From: Martinezella rhizogenes
GTDB taxonomy: Bacteria; Pseudomonadota; Alphaproteobacteria; Rhizobiales; Rhizobiaceae
Assembly: GCA_013322215.1 (NCBI GenBank)
Contig: JAAMEZ010000058.1
Coordinates: forward strand, 682,001 to 746,000
Direction: 5' to 3'
DNA: 64,000 bases
The notes beneath the pieces were generated by a model. That model did not search any database and was not told where the DNA came from. It saw only the letters and a program-made list of their open reading frames with translations. Numbering within the stretch: position 1 is the first letter of the stretch; every line of letters starts with the position of its first letter. Shown here piece after piece: positions 1-6,809 of the stretch. The position numbers and the translations under genes are program-made.

Positions 1-2
1 TT

Positions 3-131
3 TTCCCCGACATGCGCAAGCTGGAGCTGTTTCAGCGCAAGGAGAGCCTGCAGCCGGGCGATATCCGTCTCAACGGCAAATGGGAGTTTTGGGGCAATCA
101 GGCGGGATCGCCGGAAGGCGGTGACGCGTGA
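3..131 (+). CDS. C-terminal fragment of an MT-A70-like adenine methyltransferase
   Basis: The open frame enters from before the window and ends with TGA at 129-131. The visible 42 residues contain FPDMRKLELF and, near the end, KWEFWGNQ. This resembles the C-terminal signature of phage MT-A70 family N6-adenine methyltransferases, which commonly finish with a W-x-x-WGN motif. The catalytic DPPW motif would lie upstream and cannot be seen. The next gene starts at GTG 128, overlapping the stop, so translation is probably coupled. A methyltransferase fits its place before a C5 methyltransferase. The family call rests only on the tail of the protein. Confidence 0.5.
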   Translation, partial: FPDMRKLELFQRKESLQPGDIRLNGKWEFWGNQAGSPEGGDA

Positions 132-427
132 CCGAATTCCTGCCTGACGTCGATAATCTGGAAGATGCCGAGACCGACCGGCAGCGTGCCCGCTGGCTGA
201 TCCGCGCGCCTCTGGCGAAGCTGTTGCGCGACGAAAGCCATATCCGCAGACGCCTGCAGCTAGCGCAATTCCAAGCCGGCGTCACCTACCTCGAAGCCGA
301 GCTTTCCTTCCTTCGCAATCCGCGCCGCGACGACGGCGGTCCCATCGATTTTTGCGGGATCGAAGTCGCGCGCGGTCGCATCGACCGTATCGCTAGCGGC
401 CTGCCGCCGCGCAACTTGGGGGCCTGA
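128..427 (+). CDS. Hypothetical 99-aa phage protein
   Basis: I do not recognise this gene. It starts with GTG overlapping the stop of the upstream methyltransferase fragment and its TGA (425-427) abuts the ATG of the C5 methyltransferase at 428, so it sits tightly inside an early phage operon. The product is small, charged and arginine-rich in its first half, with no membrane segment, signal peptide or cysteine cluster. The tight packing on both sides is the main reason to call it real. Confidence 0.6.
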   Translation: MTEFLPDVDNLEDAETDRQRARWLIRAPLAKLLRDESHIRRRLQLAQFQAGVTYLEAELSFLRNPRRDDGGPIDFCGIEVARGRIDRIASGLPPRNLGA

Positions 428-2134
428 ATGTACGCGAGCAACCTTCTCGACGGCCTCATGGCGACGAGTGCTCTCCAATATGGCGAGCCGATCATTTTCG
501 ACAGCTTCGCTGGCGGCGGTGGAGCCTCGACGGGTATCGAGATGGCGTTGGGGCGCTCGCCCGAATATGCCATCAACCACAATGCTGAAGCTTTGGCGCT
601 CCATGCTGCCAATCATCCAGAGACGATCCATCTTTCCGAGAACGTCTACAAGATCGACCCTCTCGATCATCTGCGCGGCAAGTATATCGGCCTCGCCTGG
701 TTCTCCCCCGACTGCAAGCACTTCAGCAAGGCCAAGGGCGGCAAGCCGGTATCGCGCAACATCCGCGATCTTTGCTGGATCATCCCAGCTTGGATCGAGC
801 GTATCCAGAACACCGGCGGCAAGGTCGATGTTGTCATCATGGAGAACGTAGAGGAGTTCAAGGATTACGGCCCCCTGGTCGCGACGGCGCGCGGCGAGTT
901 TCCTGATCCCGATAGAAAGGGCGAGGACTTCCGGAAGTGGTGCAAGGCGCTCCGCAAGCTCGGGGCCAAAATGGAAATGCGCGAGTTGCGAGCGCGCGAC
1001 TATGGAACGCCGACCATCCGAAAACGCCTGTTCATCATCATGCGTTTCGACGGAAAGAAGATAGTTTGGCCGAAACCGACCCATGGCGCGCCGGATGACC
1101 CCGACGTAATCGCCGGCAGGAAGCTGCCGTGGCCCATTGTCGCCGATTGCATTGATTGGAGCCTGCCGTGTCCGTCCATATTCGAAACGGCCGACGAGAT
1201 TTGGCAAAAGTACGGTATCCAGGCGAAGCGGCCATTGGCACCTGCCTCTCACGCTCGCCTCGCGCGCGGCTTGGATCGGTTCGTGGTCCGGGCCAAGCGA
1301 CCGTATCGCGTGAATAGGCTAGCGCCCGTTCTCACCTATGCACAACAGGGCGGTTCCAACCGTCCCGTTGACGGGCAGGCCCACACCATCACTGCCAGCG
1401 ACAAGGATCAAAACGCGGTCATGTGCGCCTTCATGGCGCAAGCGAACAGCGATCGGCGCAGGATTGGTGGAGTCAATCCCGGCCGATCGATGCTTGAGCC
1501 TTCCTCGACGATCACGCAGACGGGGAGCCATCAGCAGGTCGCTGCAGCCTTTATCGCTCGTGACTTCGGCACGTCGGTCGGCCACGCGGTTACCCAGCCG
1601 TCGGCAACCATCATGCCGGAAGGGCAAGGCAAGAGCAGGTTGGTAATGCCATTCCTGCAGTCCTATTACGCGACCGGCGAGGGTTCCCGCGAGGATGAGC
1701 CGATGCGCGCCGCGACGGCAAAAGCGCGTCACAGCCACGTAGAGGCCATCGTCGACATTCCGCCCTTCACGGAGGCGCAAGCGGCTCGGGCACAGCAGGT
1801 CGCAGATCTGATGCGATCGCATGGCCTTTGGGATGAACGCGAGTTCGTCACCATCGAAATCGACGGGCAGACCTTTATCATCGTTGATATCGGCATGCGC
1901 ATGCTCACCCCGCGCGAGCTGTTCAACGCGCAGGGCTTCCCGCCAGGTTACAAGATCGACGGCTACTACGATGCTTCACGCATCGGCCATAACGGCGGCC
2001 CTTTGTGGGTTCCGTTCTCAAAAGCCGTGCAGATCTCCTGCGTAGGCAACAGCGTCTGCCCTCCGGTCGCGAAGGCACTCGTTGCAGCGAACTGCGGTCA
2101 TCTGGCGCGTACAGAGCAGAGGATGGCGGCATGA
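428..2134 (+). CDS. Phage C5-cytosine DNA methyltransferase
   Basis: This 568-aa protein transfers methyl groups from S-adenosylmethionine to C5 of cytosine in DNA. The family motifs are visible in order: motif I DSFAGGGGAS at residues 25-34 (cofactor loop); motif IV in the variant form SPDCKHFS, with the probable catalytic Cys96 in place of the usual PPCQ context; motif VI ENV at 139-141; a motif VIII-like IRKRLF; and motif X GNSV at 540-543. There is a long, variable segment in the middle where target recognition usually lies. It probably protects phage DNA from host restriction or modifies the genome. No partner restriction endonuclease of a classical type is visible; the next gene is a nuclease-like protein overlapping by four bases. 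Target sequence cannot be predicted. Confidence 0.9.
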   Translation: MYASNLLDGLMATSALQYGEPIIFDSFAGGGGASTGIEMALGRSPEYAINHNAEALALHAANHPETIHLSENVYKIDPLDHLRGKYIGLAWFSPDCKHFSKAKGGKPVSRNIRDLCWIIPAWIERIQNTGGKVDVVIMENVEEFKDYGPLVATARGEFPDPDRKGEDFRKWCKALRKLGAKMEMRELRARDYGTPTIRKRLFIIMRFDGKKIVWPKPTHGAPDDPDVIAGRKLPWPIVADCIDWSLPCPSIFETADEIWQKYGIQAKRPLAPASHARLARGLDRFVVRAKRPYRVNRLAPVLTYAQQGGSNRPVDGQAHTITASDKDQNAVMCAFMAQANSDRRRIGGVNPGRSMLEPSSTITQTGSHQQVAAAFIARDFGTSVGHAVTQPSATIMPEGQGKSRLVMPFLQSYYATGEGSREDEPMRAATAKARHSHVEAIVDIPPFTEAQAARAQQVADLMRSHGLWDEREFVTIEIDGQTFIIVDIGMRMLTPRELFNAQGFPPGYKIDGYYDASRIGHNGGPLWVPFSKAVQISCVGNSVCPPVAKALVAANCGHLARTEQRMAA

Positions 2135-2679
2135 GCAAGACCTTTACCGCCAATGAGATTCTGAACGGCCTGATCGGCTGGTCAGAGGATAAGATCTGGG
2201 CGTCGGAGCTGGCATTCTTCGCCGGATCTCGCCGCATTGATTTCTGGACATTGGAGCCTGCGGCATCGCAGGGTTTCCGTGCATGCTCCTACGAGATCAA
2301 GATATCTCGGTCCGACTTCAAGCGTGATAGCGACGAGAAGCAGAGCGGCGCGCTGATGTTCGCTGACCGGTTCTGGTACGTGACACCGCCCGGACTGCTG
2401 CGCAAAGACGAACTGCCGCCATGGGCAGGCTTGCAGGAATGGGACGGTACGAAATTCGCGATTATTCGTCGCGCGCCGAAGCTGCAGAAGGCAGAACCCA
2501 CGTGGGAACTGCTTGTGTCGATCCTTCGCAACAGCGGCGATTGCCGGCGGGATATCGGCCTGTTGAAGGCGCAAGTCGCCTATTATCAGTTCAAGGAGGA
2601 GCGCGAAAAGCTTTGGAAAAAGCACGCTGACGGTCGAACCATGGAGAGATTCATGCGTCGTCACGGAGGTGTCGCATGA
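2131..2679 (+). CDS. MmcB-like / PD-(D/E)XK nuclease-family protein
   Basis: The 182-aa product has a layout typical of PD-(D/E)XK enzymes: RIDFWTL supplies an acidic residue and YEIKISRSDF supplies the E-x-K core, followed by ADRFWYVTPPG. This pattern is close to MmcB-family DNA repair proteins of Alphaproteobacteria. The start is taken as ATG 2131, which overlaps the methyltransferase stop (ATGA), rather than an earlier in-frame ATG at 2005 that lies deep in the upstream gene. The downstream gene overlaps by four bases. It could act in phage DNA repair or recombination, or be a solitary nuclease beside the methyltransferase. The function is inferred from motifs only. Confidence 0.6.
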   Translation: MSKTFTANEILNGLIGWSEDKIWASELAFFAGSRRIDFWTLEPAASQGFRACSYEIKISRSDFKRDSDEKQSGALMFADRFWYVTPPGLLRKDELPPWAGLQEWDGTKFAIIRRAPKLQKAEPTWELLVSILRNSGDCRRDIGLLKAQVAYYQFKEEREKLWKKHADGRTMERFMRRHGGVA

Positions 2680-3875
2680 GCCAGGAAGCGACAATCCGCC
2701 GTGGCGCGCGTAATGCCAACTATGTTGCCGTGCCCAATCGTATTTTCGAGGACAGCCGGCTTTCAATGGAAGCGCGATGGCTGTTGGGATATCTGCTGTC
2801 CAAGCCGGATAACTGGATCGTGGTGATCGGCGATATCATCAAGAAGGGCGGTTGCGGGCGAGACAAGGCCCGAAAGATGATCGCGGAGCTGGTCGAATTC
2901 GGCTATGCGGAGCGCGAACAGGTGCGCGAGGATGGCAAATTCGGATCGTCCGTTCTCGTGATCTTTGACGAGCCGAGTGGTGGCGTTCCAGCCGATCACG
3001 TGCCGCATCCGGAAAGTGTTGCATTTCTACCGCAGACGGATTTACCGGCGACGGCAGAACCGGCGCCGGTTTCGCCGTCGCCGGTAAAATCGGCACCTAG
3101 TAATAACTTAGATCTACCAAATACTGACTCCTACCAAGCGAGCGCTGGCGCGGAAGAGGGTTTGAAACGGTCTGATCGAAAGAAGATCGAAACCGAGTTC
3201 ACGCTCTGGTATGCCACTTGGAAAAAGGGCGACATCGAATTTGCCCGCAATGCCTGGTTCGCCCTGTCAGACGAAGAGCGGGCCGAGTGCATCGAGCGAA
3301 CTCCGGCCTATCTGCGATGGGCCAAGGCCGACGATATCCGAGCAGCAGCGGTCTACCTCAAGCACCGGCTGTGGCGCGAGATGCCGGAAGAGGTGGCGGT
3401 CGCGCCGGCGCGCGGCATCGCCAAGGTTTGCGGCAAGCTCTGGATGGGAACGCGCTTGGCGGCGCTGTCCAGGGAGCCGACAGGCCGGATCATCTTCACC
3501 GCATTCGACGAGACGGAGATCGCGGCGGGGCGAGCCAACCGAGACGCGCTGGCGCACAGCAAGCGTCTTGAGCATGGCTGGCCGCTGGTAACCACCATGC
3601 GCGATCTGGCGCGCCGCAAGGAGCCGTTTGTCACGTCGCTGGCTCTGCTGCCATCGGTCGCGGGATTTCGTCAGGTGAAGAGCGACAGCGCCTTGTTCGC
3701 TGCGTGGGCCGATCTGCATGAGCGCCGTGGCTGGCCCTTCATCGAGCATCCCCACGAGTACGTCTGGTTCCCGGCAGTTGACGAAAATGCGGACGACCTA
3801 AACCAGGCCGTCGAAGATGCCTTGGCAGCTTTCCTTTCCACGATCAGCGAGGCGGACAATGACCATGCAGCATAA
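2676..3875 (+). CDS. Winged-helix replication-like protein
   Basis: A 399-aa protein with an N-terminal winged helix-turn-helix: residues about 15-100 contain the segment around RNANYVAVPNRIF and a recognition-helix-like stretch around GGCGRDKARKMIAEL, as in phage replication initiators and helix-turn-helix proteins of early regions. A proline- and alanine-rich linker (about residues 120-150) follows, then a C-terminal domain of unknown fold. The linker-coding DNA is a large near-palindrome followed by an AT-rich stretch, listed separately. The gene overlaps its neighbours on both sides (2676 and 3859), so it belongs to the early operon. A role in replication initiation or loading is inferred from the domain type and position; a transcriptional role is the alternative. 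Confidence 0.6.
   Translation: MSQEATIRRGARNANYVAVPNRIFEDSRLSMEARWLLGYLLSKPDNWIVVIGDIIKKGGCGRDKARKMIAELVEFGYAEREQVREDGKFGSSVLVIFDEPSGGVPADHVPHPESVAFLPQTDLPATAEPAPVSPSPVKSAPSNNLDLPNTDSYQASAGAEEGLKRSDRKKIETEFTLWYATWKKGDIEFARNAWFALSDEERAECIERTPAYLRWAKADDIRAAAVYLKHRLWREMPEEVAVAPARGIAKVCGKLWMGTRLAALSREPTGRIIFTAFDETEIAAGRANRDALAHSKRLEHGWPLVTTMRDLARRKEPFVTSLALLPSVAGFRQVKSDSALFAAWADLHERRGWPFIEHPHEYVWFPAVDENADDLNQAVEDALAAFLSTISEADNDHAA
3041..3088. repeat. 48-bp near-perfect palindrome inside the replication-like gene
   Basis: The sequence is symmetrical about the centre at 3064/3065 (core GGCGCC): 22 of 24 base pairs are complementary, with an unbroken 15-bp outer arm (3041-3055 against 3074-3088). 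It is followed by an AT-rich stretch at about 3093-3135. It lies in the codons of the flexible Pro/Ala linker, which may tolerate it. Both strands encode similar Pro/Ala-rich peptides as a result. Confidence 0.85.
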
Positions 3876-4548
3876 ACGTAACGGCATTTCCGGGGCACCG
3901 ATCGAGATCCGCAAGTTTGCGAATGACAAGCAGGACACCGCGATCTCGCTCCACCGCATGCGCATTCGCGAGATCGTCGCCGCAAGCAAGCGGGTGGCGG
4001 ATGAGAACCCTGATCTGGCCGGCTGGTATTGCCTGCATGTGCTGACCGGCAGGGAATCATCTGTGGAAAAAGCGCTGACCGATGAAAAGGTGGAATGCCT
4101 TCTTCTCCGCGAGCCGGAGCAAACAGTCATGCGGCGAGGCAGGTTGTGGACGTTCCCAGGTCGGCTGTGGTTGCCTGGTTTCGCCCTGGTGAGGTGCGTA
4201 CCGTCAAACGAGGCTTTTCGCGGTTTGCTCGGAGTTCAGCATGTGACCGATATCGTCGGCGGATGGGCGCGGCCGTATCGAGTGTCGGATGAATCGATCA
4301 GCCAATTCAATGCGGTCATGCAGGAGAAAGAGGAAGAGCGCGAACGCAAACGCATCGAGCAGGAAGCCAAGAATGCAACGATCGCACCCGGTGATAGGGT
4401 CAGCATTACCCTGGGTCCATTCTCCGGATTTGAGGCGAAAGTTGTCAAGATGCTGAAGGGTCGCGACAAGCGCTGCAGGGTCGAATACAAGCTCATGGGC
4501 CGCGTCGGGCAGGTTAATATCCCTCTTGCGAATCTCCAGAAGCTGTGA
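3859..4548 (+). CDS. Phage NusG-family (specialised paralogue) protein
   Basis: The 229-aa product has the NusG layout. An N-terminal NGN-like domain starts around WYCLHVLTGRESSVEKAL and runs to FRGLLGVQHVTDIVG, and a charged coiled linker rich in Glu/Arg follows. A C-terminal KOW domain then has IAPGDRVSITLGPFSGFEAK. NusG-family proteins bind RNA polymerase and change elongation or termination; specialised paralogues (RfaH, UpxY, LoaP) act on selected operons. ATG 3859 is chosen because GAGG lies six bases before it and the gene overlaps the previous one. It is the last gene before the structured RNA and terminator at 4549-4760 and precedes the late genes, so a phage antiterminator role is attractive. 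That role is inference. Confidence 0.8.
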   Translation: MTMQHKRNGISGAPIEIRKFANDKQDTAISLHRMRIREIVAASKRVADENPDLAGWYCLHVLTGRESSVEKALTDEKVECLLLREPEQTVMRRGRLWTFPGRLWLPGFALVRCVPSNEAFRGLLGVQHVTDIVGGWARPYRVSDESISQFNAVMQEKEEERERKRIEQEAKNATIAPGDRVSITLGPFSGFEAKVVKMLKGRDKRCRVEYKLMGRVGQVNIPLANLQKL

Positions 4549-4729
4549 GTACAAATCGCCTCAACGGGATGATCTGCGATCTCAGTGTACCCTTGGGCTT
4601 CGGCCCTGAATGCCTCGGCAGGACTCGAGGCAAAGAGAGGAAACTCTCAGGTTGGTAACCGGGCAGACCCCGCCTTGAAGGTCTCAAACAGGGACACCGA
4701 TTCAAGGCCAGTGCGTAAGCTATGCCCTT
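4549..4729 (+). ncRNA. Candidate structured leader RNA after the NusG paralogue
   Basis: This non-coding stretch can fold into a chain of compact hairpins, several capped by very stable tetraloops. They are: GGGC-UUCG-GCCC (4595-4606); a 7-bp stem 4611-4617/4626-4632; GAGAG-GAAA-CUCUC (4635-4648); GGUU/AACC (4650-4660); GGG/CCC (4661-4670); and an 8-bp stem 4672-4679/4701-4708 enclosing a second stem 4681-4685/4691-4695. It ends in the intrinsic terminator at 4730. A weak promoter match (TTGCGA 4526-4531, 18-bp spacer, TACAAA 4550-4555) would give a roughly 200-nt RNA. I do not recognise it as a known family. It could instead be only the 3' UTR of the early operon. Confidence 0.55.
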
Positions 4730-4759
4730 AAATGAGCGACCGAGCGATCGCTCATTTTT
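4730..4759 (+). terminator. Rho-independent terminator
   Basis: A perfect 10-bp stem (AAATGAGCGA 4730-4739 with TCGCTCATTT 4748-4757), an 8-nt loop, and a T-run directly after it. It ends the early operon or the RNA candidate. Its symmetric A/T flanks could also serve the convergent gene that ends at 4774. Confidence 0.8.
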
Positions 4760-4773
4760 GTTATTGGATGGGG

Positions 4774-5292
4774 TTACTCTTCGGGAAACCGCGCAATCAC
4801 CTGAGCGATTGGATGTCGGTTTTCCATGTTGCGATGTTCGCTACTTTCCCACGCGGACCAGGCCAGAATAGGGGCAATTTCGTCAACTAGACCTCCGCCG
4901 ATGTGCTTCTTTGTAAGGTTAAAGTCGATTGCAGCACTGCGATCATCCGACATCGGGGAGATGCTTAGGATGAGGTCGTTGTTCATTAAATGGACAACGC
5001 CGGAAAACCCAGTCCAAGAGCGATTGCCCGCACGGAACTCCGGATTGGTCGCGTCGTAGTCAAATAGCCAGCCTTCTCCGTAGGAGATGCAAGAAGTGTT
5101 TTCTTTCAGTGCGACGTGAAATGGCGCGCTGCTATAGCCGTCAACTCCCTGCAATACTCCAACTATTATCCCTCGCGCGTCCTTACCTAAGACGACCGCA
5201 GGAACTCTAGTTTTTCTTACGTCAATAAAAACGAGATCTCCTGGGTTGGTAGAACGCAATGTCGTCGTGAACGCGCTGCTTATGTTTTTCAT
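4774..5292 (-). CDS. Hypothetical 172-aa protein, reverse-strand insert in the prophage
   Basis: I do not recognise the product. It is soluble, with no signal peptide, and has several glycine- and aromatic-rich stretches such as SYGEGWLFDYD. The start is taken as ATG 5292 (MKNISSAF), preceded by a GGGG-containing Shine-Dalgarno-like run, rather than a longer frame beginning at 5385 that would overlap the divergent HNH gene. It is a single gene on the strand opposite to the early and late operons, and its base composition is lower in GC than its neighbours. A strong terminator lies just past its stop. This is the typical setting of a phage moron (an independently transcribed accessory gene). 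Confidence 0.6.
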   Translation of the reverse strand: MKNISSAFTTTLRSTNPGDLVFIDVRKTRVPAVVLGKDARGIIVGVLQGVDGYSSAPFHVALKENTSCISYGEGWLFDYDATNPEFRAGNRSWTGFSGVVHLMNNDLILSISPMSDDRSAAIDFNLTKKHIGGGLVDEIAPILAWSAWESSEHRNMENRHPIAQVIARFPEE

Positions 5293-5374
5293 GTAAACCC
5301 CGTGCAAAAGTAAGTGAAGTAAAGCAACCTTAAGTAAGGCTCGTATAGCCACCAAACAAGAGCGGCTGACGAAT

Positions 5375-5761
5375 ATGGCAAGCAAGCCGAAGTCCTTCCG
5401 CCTTCGTGGCGCACCAACCAGCCAGCAGCGCGAACGCGAGTATGACCGTGAGCGTGATCGTCAGCAGCCTGGTCGTCAGTGGTATAAGACCGGCCGTTGG
5501 CAGAGCGAGCGCAAGCAGTTCCTTGCCCTGCCTGAAAACCAGTTCTGCAGACGATGTGAGCAGGCTGGCCTGCTAAACGCAGGTCACCTGACGATGCACG
5601 GTGAACTGCAGACGAACCCACGACGCATGCATCTGGTCGTTGACCATCGTGAGCGCCACCATGGCGAGGAACGACTGTTCTGGGATTGGTCGAACTGGCA
5701 GCCTCTCTGCCCCGACCACCACGACATCGTGAAGCAGGCGGAAGAGAAGGCAGCGAGATGA
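5375..5761 (+). CDS. HNH endonuclease of the DNA-packaging module
   Basis: A 128-aa protein with the HNH arrangement: FCRRC (zinc-binding Cys pair), VVDHRERHH (the Asp-His catalytic motif), a central WDWSNWQPL, and LCPDHHDIVK at the end. In HK97-like cos phages such an HNH protein is encoded beside the terminase genes and is needed, with the terminase, for cutting the genome at cos. The position two genes before the small terminase subunit fits. The N-terminus is rich in Arg/Glu and probably disordered. It is the first gene of the late rightward operon, after an 82-bp divergent promoter region. Confidence 0.85.
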   Translation: MASKPKSFRLRGAPTSQQREREYDRERDRQQPGRQWYKTGRWQSERKQFLALPENQFCRRCEQAGLLNAGHLTMHGELQTNPRRMHLVVDHRERHHGEERLFWDWSNWQPLCPDHHDIVKQAEEKAAR

Positions 5762-6084
5762 CGGATCGTGGCACTGGCCTGACAAAGGCGATGGTAGAGC
5801 GGCTGCCAGACAATGGCGGTCACATCATCACGCATTGCCGCCACCATCAGCTGTACATCAAGCGGATGATCGTTGATCTGCGAGGCAACGATGTGGCCCA
5901 GCGCACGCGGGTCCATGTGATCCGCTTTCGTGGTGATGAGATATGGCTCAGCGGCATGAGTGGCCACATCGAGATCGATCATGCGTGGTACTCCCACGTG
6001 TCCGGCGAGGTCGCCCATCGCGTCGATGCGTTGGTCGATCAGGCGACGTGGGTAGCCTCCCAGGGGGGCGGGTCAAAAGTCTAG
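5758..6084 (+). CDS. Hypothetical 108-aa phage protein
   Basis: No family is recognised. The start is ATG 5758, overlapping the HNH stop codon (ATGA). The product is soluble and His/Asp-rich (for example HIITHCRHHQLYIKR). It lies between the HNH endonuclease and the small terminase gene and is probably translated together with the HNH gene. A role in packaging is possible from position alone. Confidence 0.55.
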   Translation: MTDRGTGLTKAMVERLPDNGGHIITHCRHHQLYIKRMIVDLRGNDVAQRTRVHVIRFRGDEIWLSGMSGHIEIDHAWYSHVSGEVAHRVDALVDQATWVASQGGGSKV

Positions 6085-6123
6085 GGGCCTGAGGGCCTAG
6101 ACCGGTGGGTGTGCCCGCGCACA
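6081..6123. other. Candidate cos region (paired inverted repeats before the terminase)
   Basis: Two adjacent inverted repeats lie in the gap between the hypothetical gene and the small terminase gene. One is CTAGG/CCTAG at the ends of 6081-6100. The other is TGTGC-CCGC-GCACA at 6110-6123. Cos sites of HNH-plus-P27-terminase phages usually lie in this gap. The exact cut site cannot be read from sequence. Confidence 0.35.
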
Positions 6124-6179
6124 TCTCCGCGAAATTAGCCGAATTATTTTTTTCTCTCTCGCCAATAGGAGGGCGAACG

Positions 6180-6806
6180 ATGACGCGTGGTCGCAAGCCC
6201 GATACGGCGGAGCAACAGGCTGCAAAAGGTGCACCGGGAAAGCGCATGACATCAGAGCAGGCGCAGAAGGTTCGCGAAACGAAGCCGGTCGCGGTTTCTG
6301 TCGGCCGCGTAATGCCTCCCAAGTGGCTGACGAAGAACCGCAAGGCTGTCGAGGTCTGGAACGAAATCGTTCCGAACCTGCAAAAGCTGAATCTCATCAA
6401 TGAACTCAGCAGTGGCCCGTTTGCGCGGTATTGCACCTATGTCGTCGGATGGATCGCGGCATCCGAAACGGTGCGCAAGGAAGGCGCATGGTATGACGCG
6501 ACCGGCACCAACGGCGATCCGCTGAAGAAACCACATCCCGCGTTCAAGGCCATGGAGAGCTACCAGAAGTTCTTCAACGACATAGAACCGTCCTTCGGTC
6601 TGCGGCCCGATGCCCACTACAAGATCATGCGCGACCAGGCGGCGGCCCTAGGCATTGGCAATCTGCCTCTTTGGGGTGGTCAGTCGGCGCCTGCAGGCGA
6701 GAAATCACAGCCGGCCGCCGAGGAACCGAAGCAGGAAGCGGGGCCGCAGGATGCCATGGGTCTGCTGAAATCCTTTGATTCGGTGCCGCCGAGCCGTCCG
6801 AATTGA
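6180..6806 (+). CDS. Terminase small subunit, P27 family
   Basis: The 208-aa product matches P27-family small terminase subunits, which bind the packaging start site and load DNA on the large subunit. The opening MTRGRKPDTAEQQAAKGAPG is the usual Arg/Lys/Pro-rich start of this family, followed by a helical region including PPKWLTKNRKAVEVWNEIV and the RYCTYV stretch. The C-terminal part is Pro/Glu-rich and probably contacts the large subunit. ATG 6180 is preceded by AGGAGGG at good spacing, so the longer in-frame start at 6105 is not used. The large subunit gene starts four bases past the stop. Confidence 0.9.
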   Translation: MTRGRKPDTAEQQAAKGAPGKRMTSEQAQKVRETKPVAVSVGRVMPPKWLTKNRKAVEVWNEIVPNLQKLNLINELSSGPFARYCTYVVGWIAASETVRKEGAWYDATGTNGDPLKKPHPAFKAMESYQKFFNDIEPSFGLRPDAHYKIMRDQAAALGIGNLPLWGGQSAPAGEKSQPAAEEPKQEAGPQDAMGLLKSFDSVPPSRPN

Positions 6807-6809
6807 CCG

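Noticed and set aside
4549..4729. Assignment of the structured RNA to a known riboswitch, group I intron, tmRNA or RNase P RNA
   Set aside because: None of the conserved cores I know for these families could be placed; it is left as an unassigned candidate.
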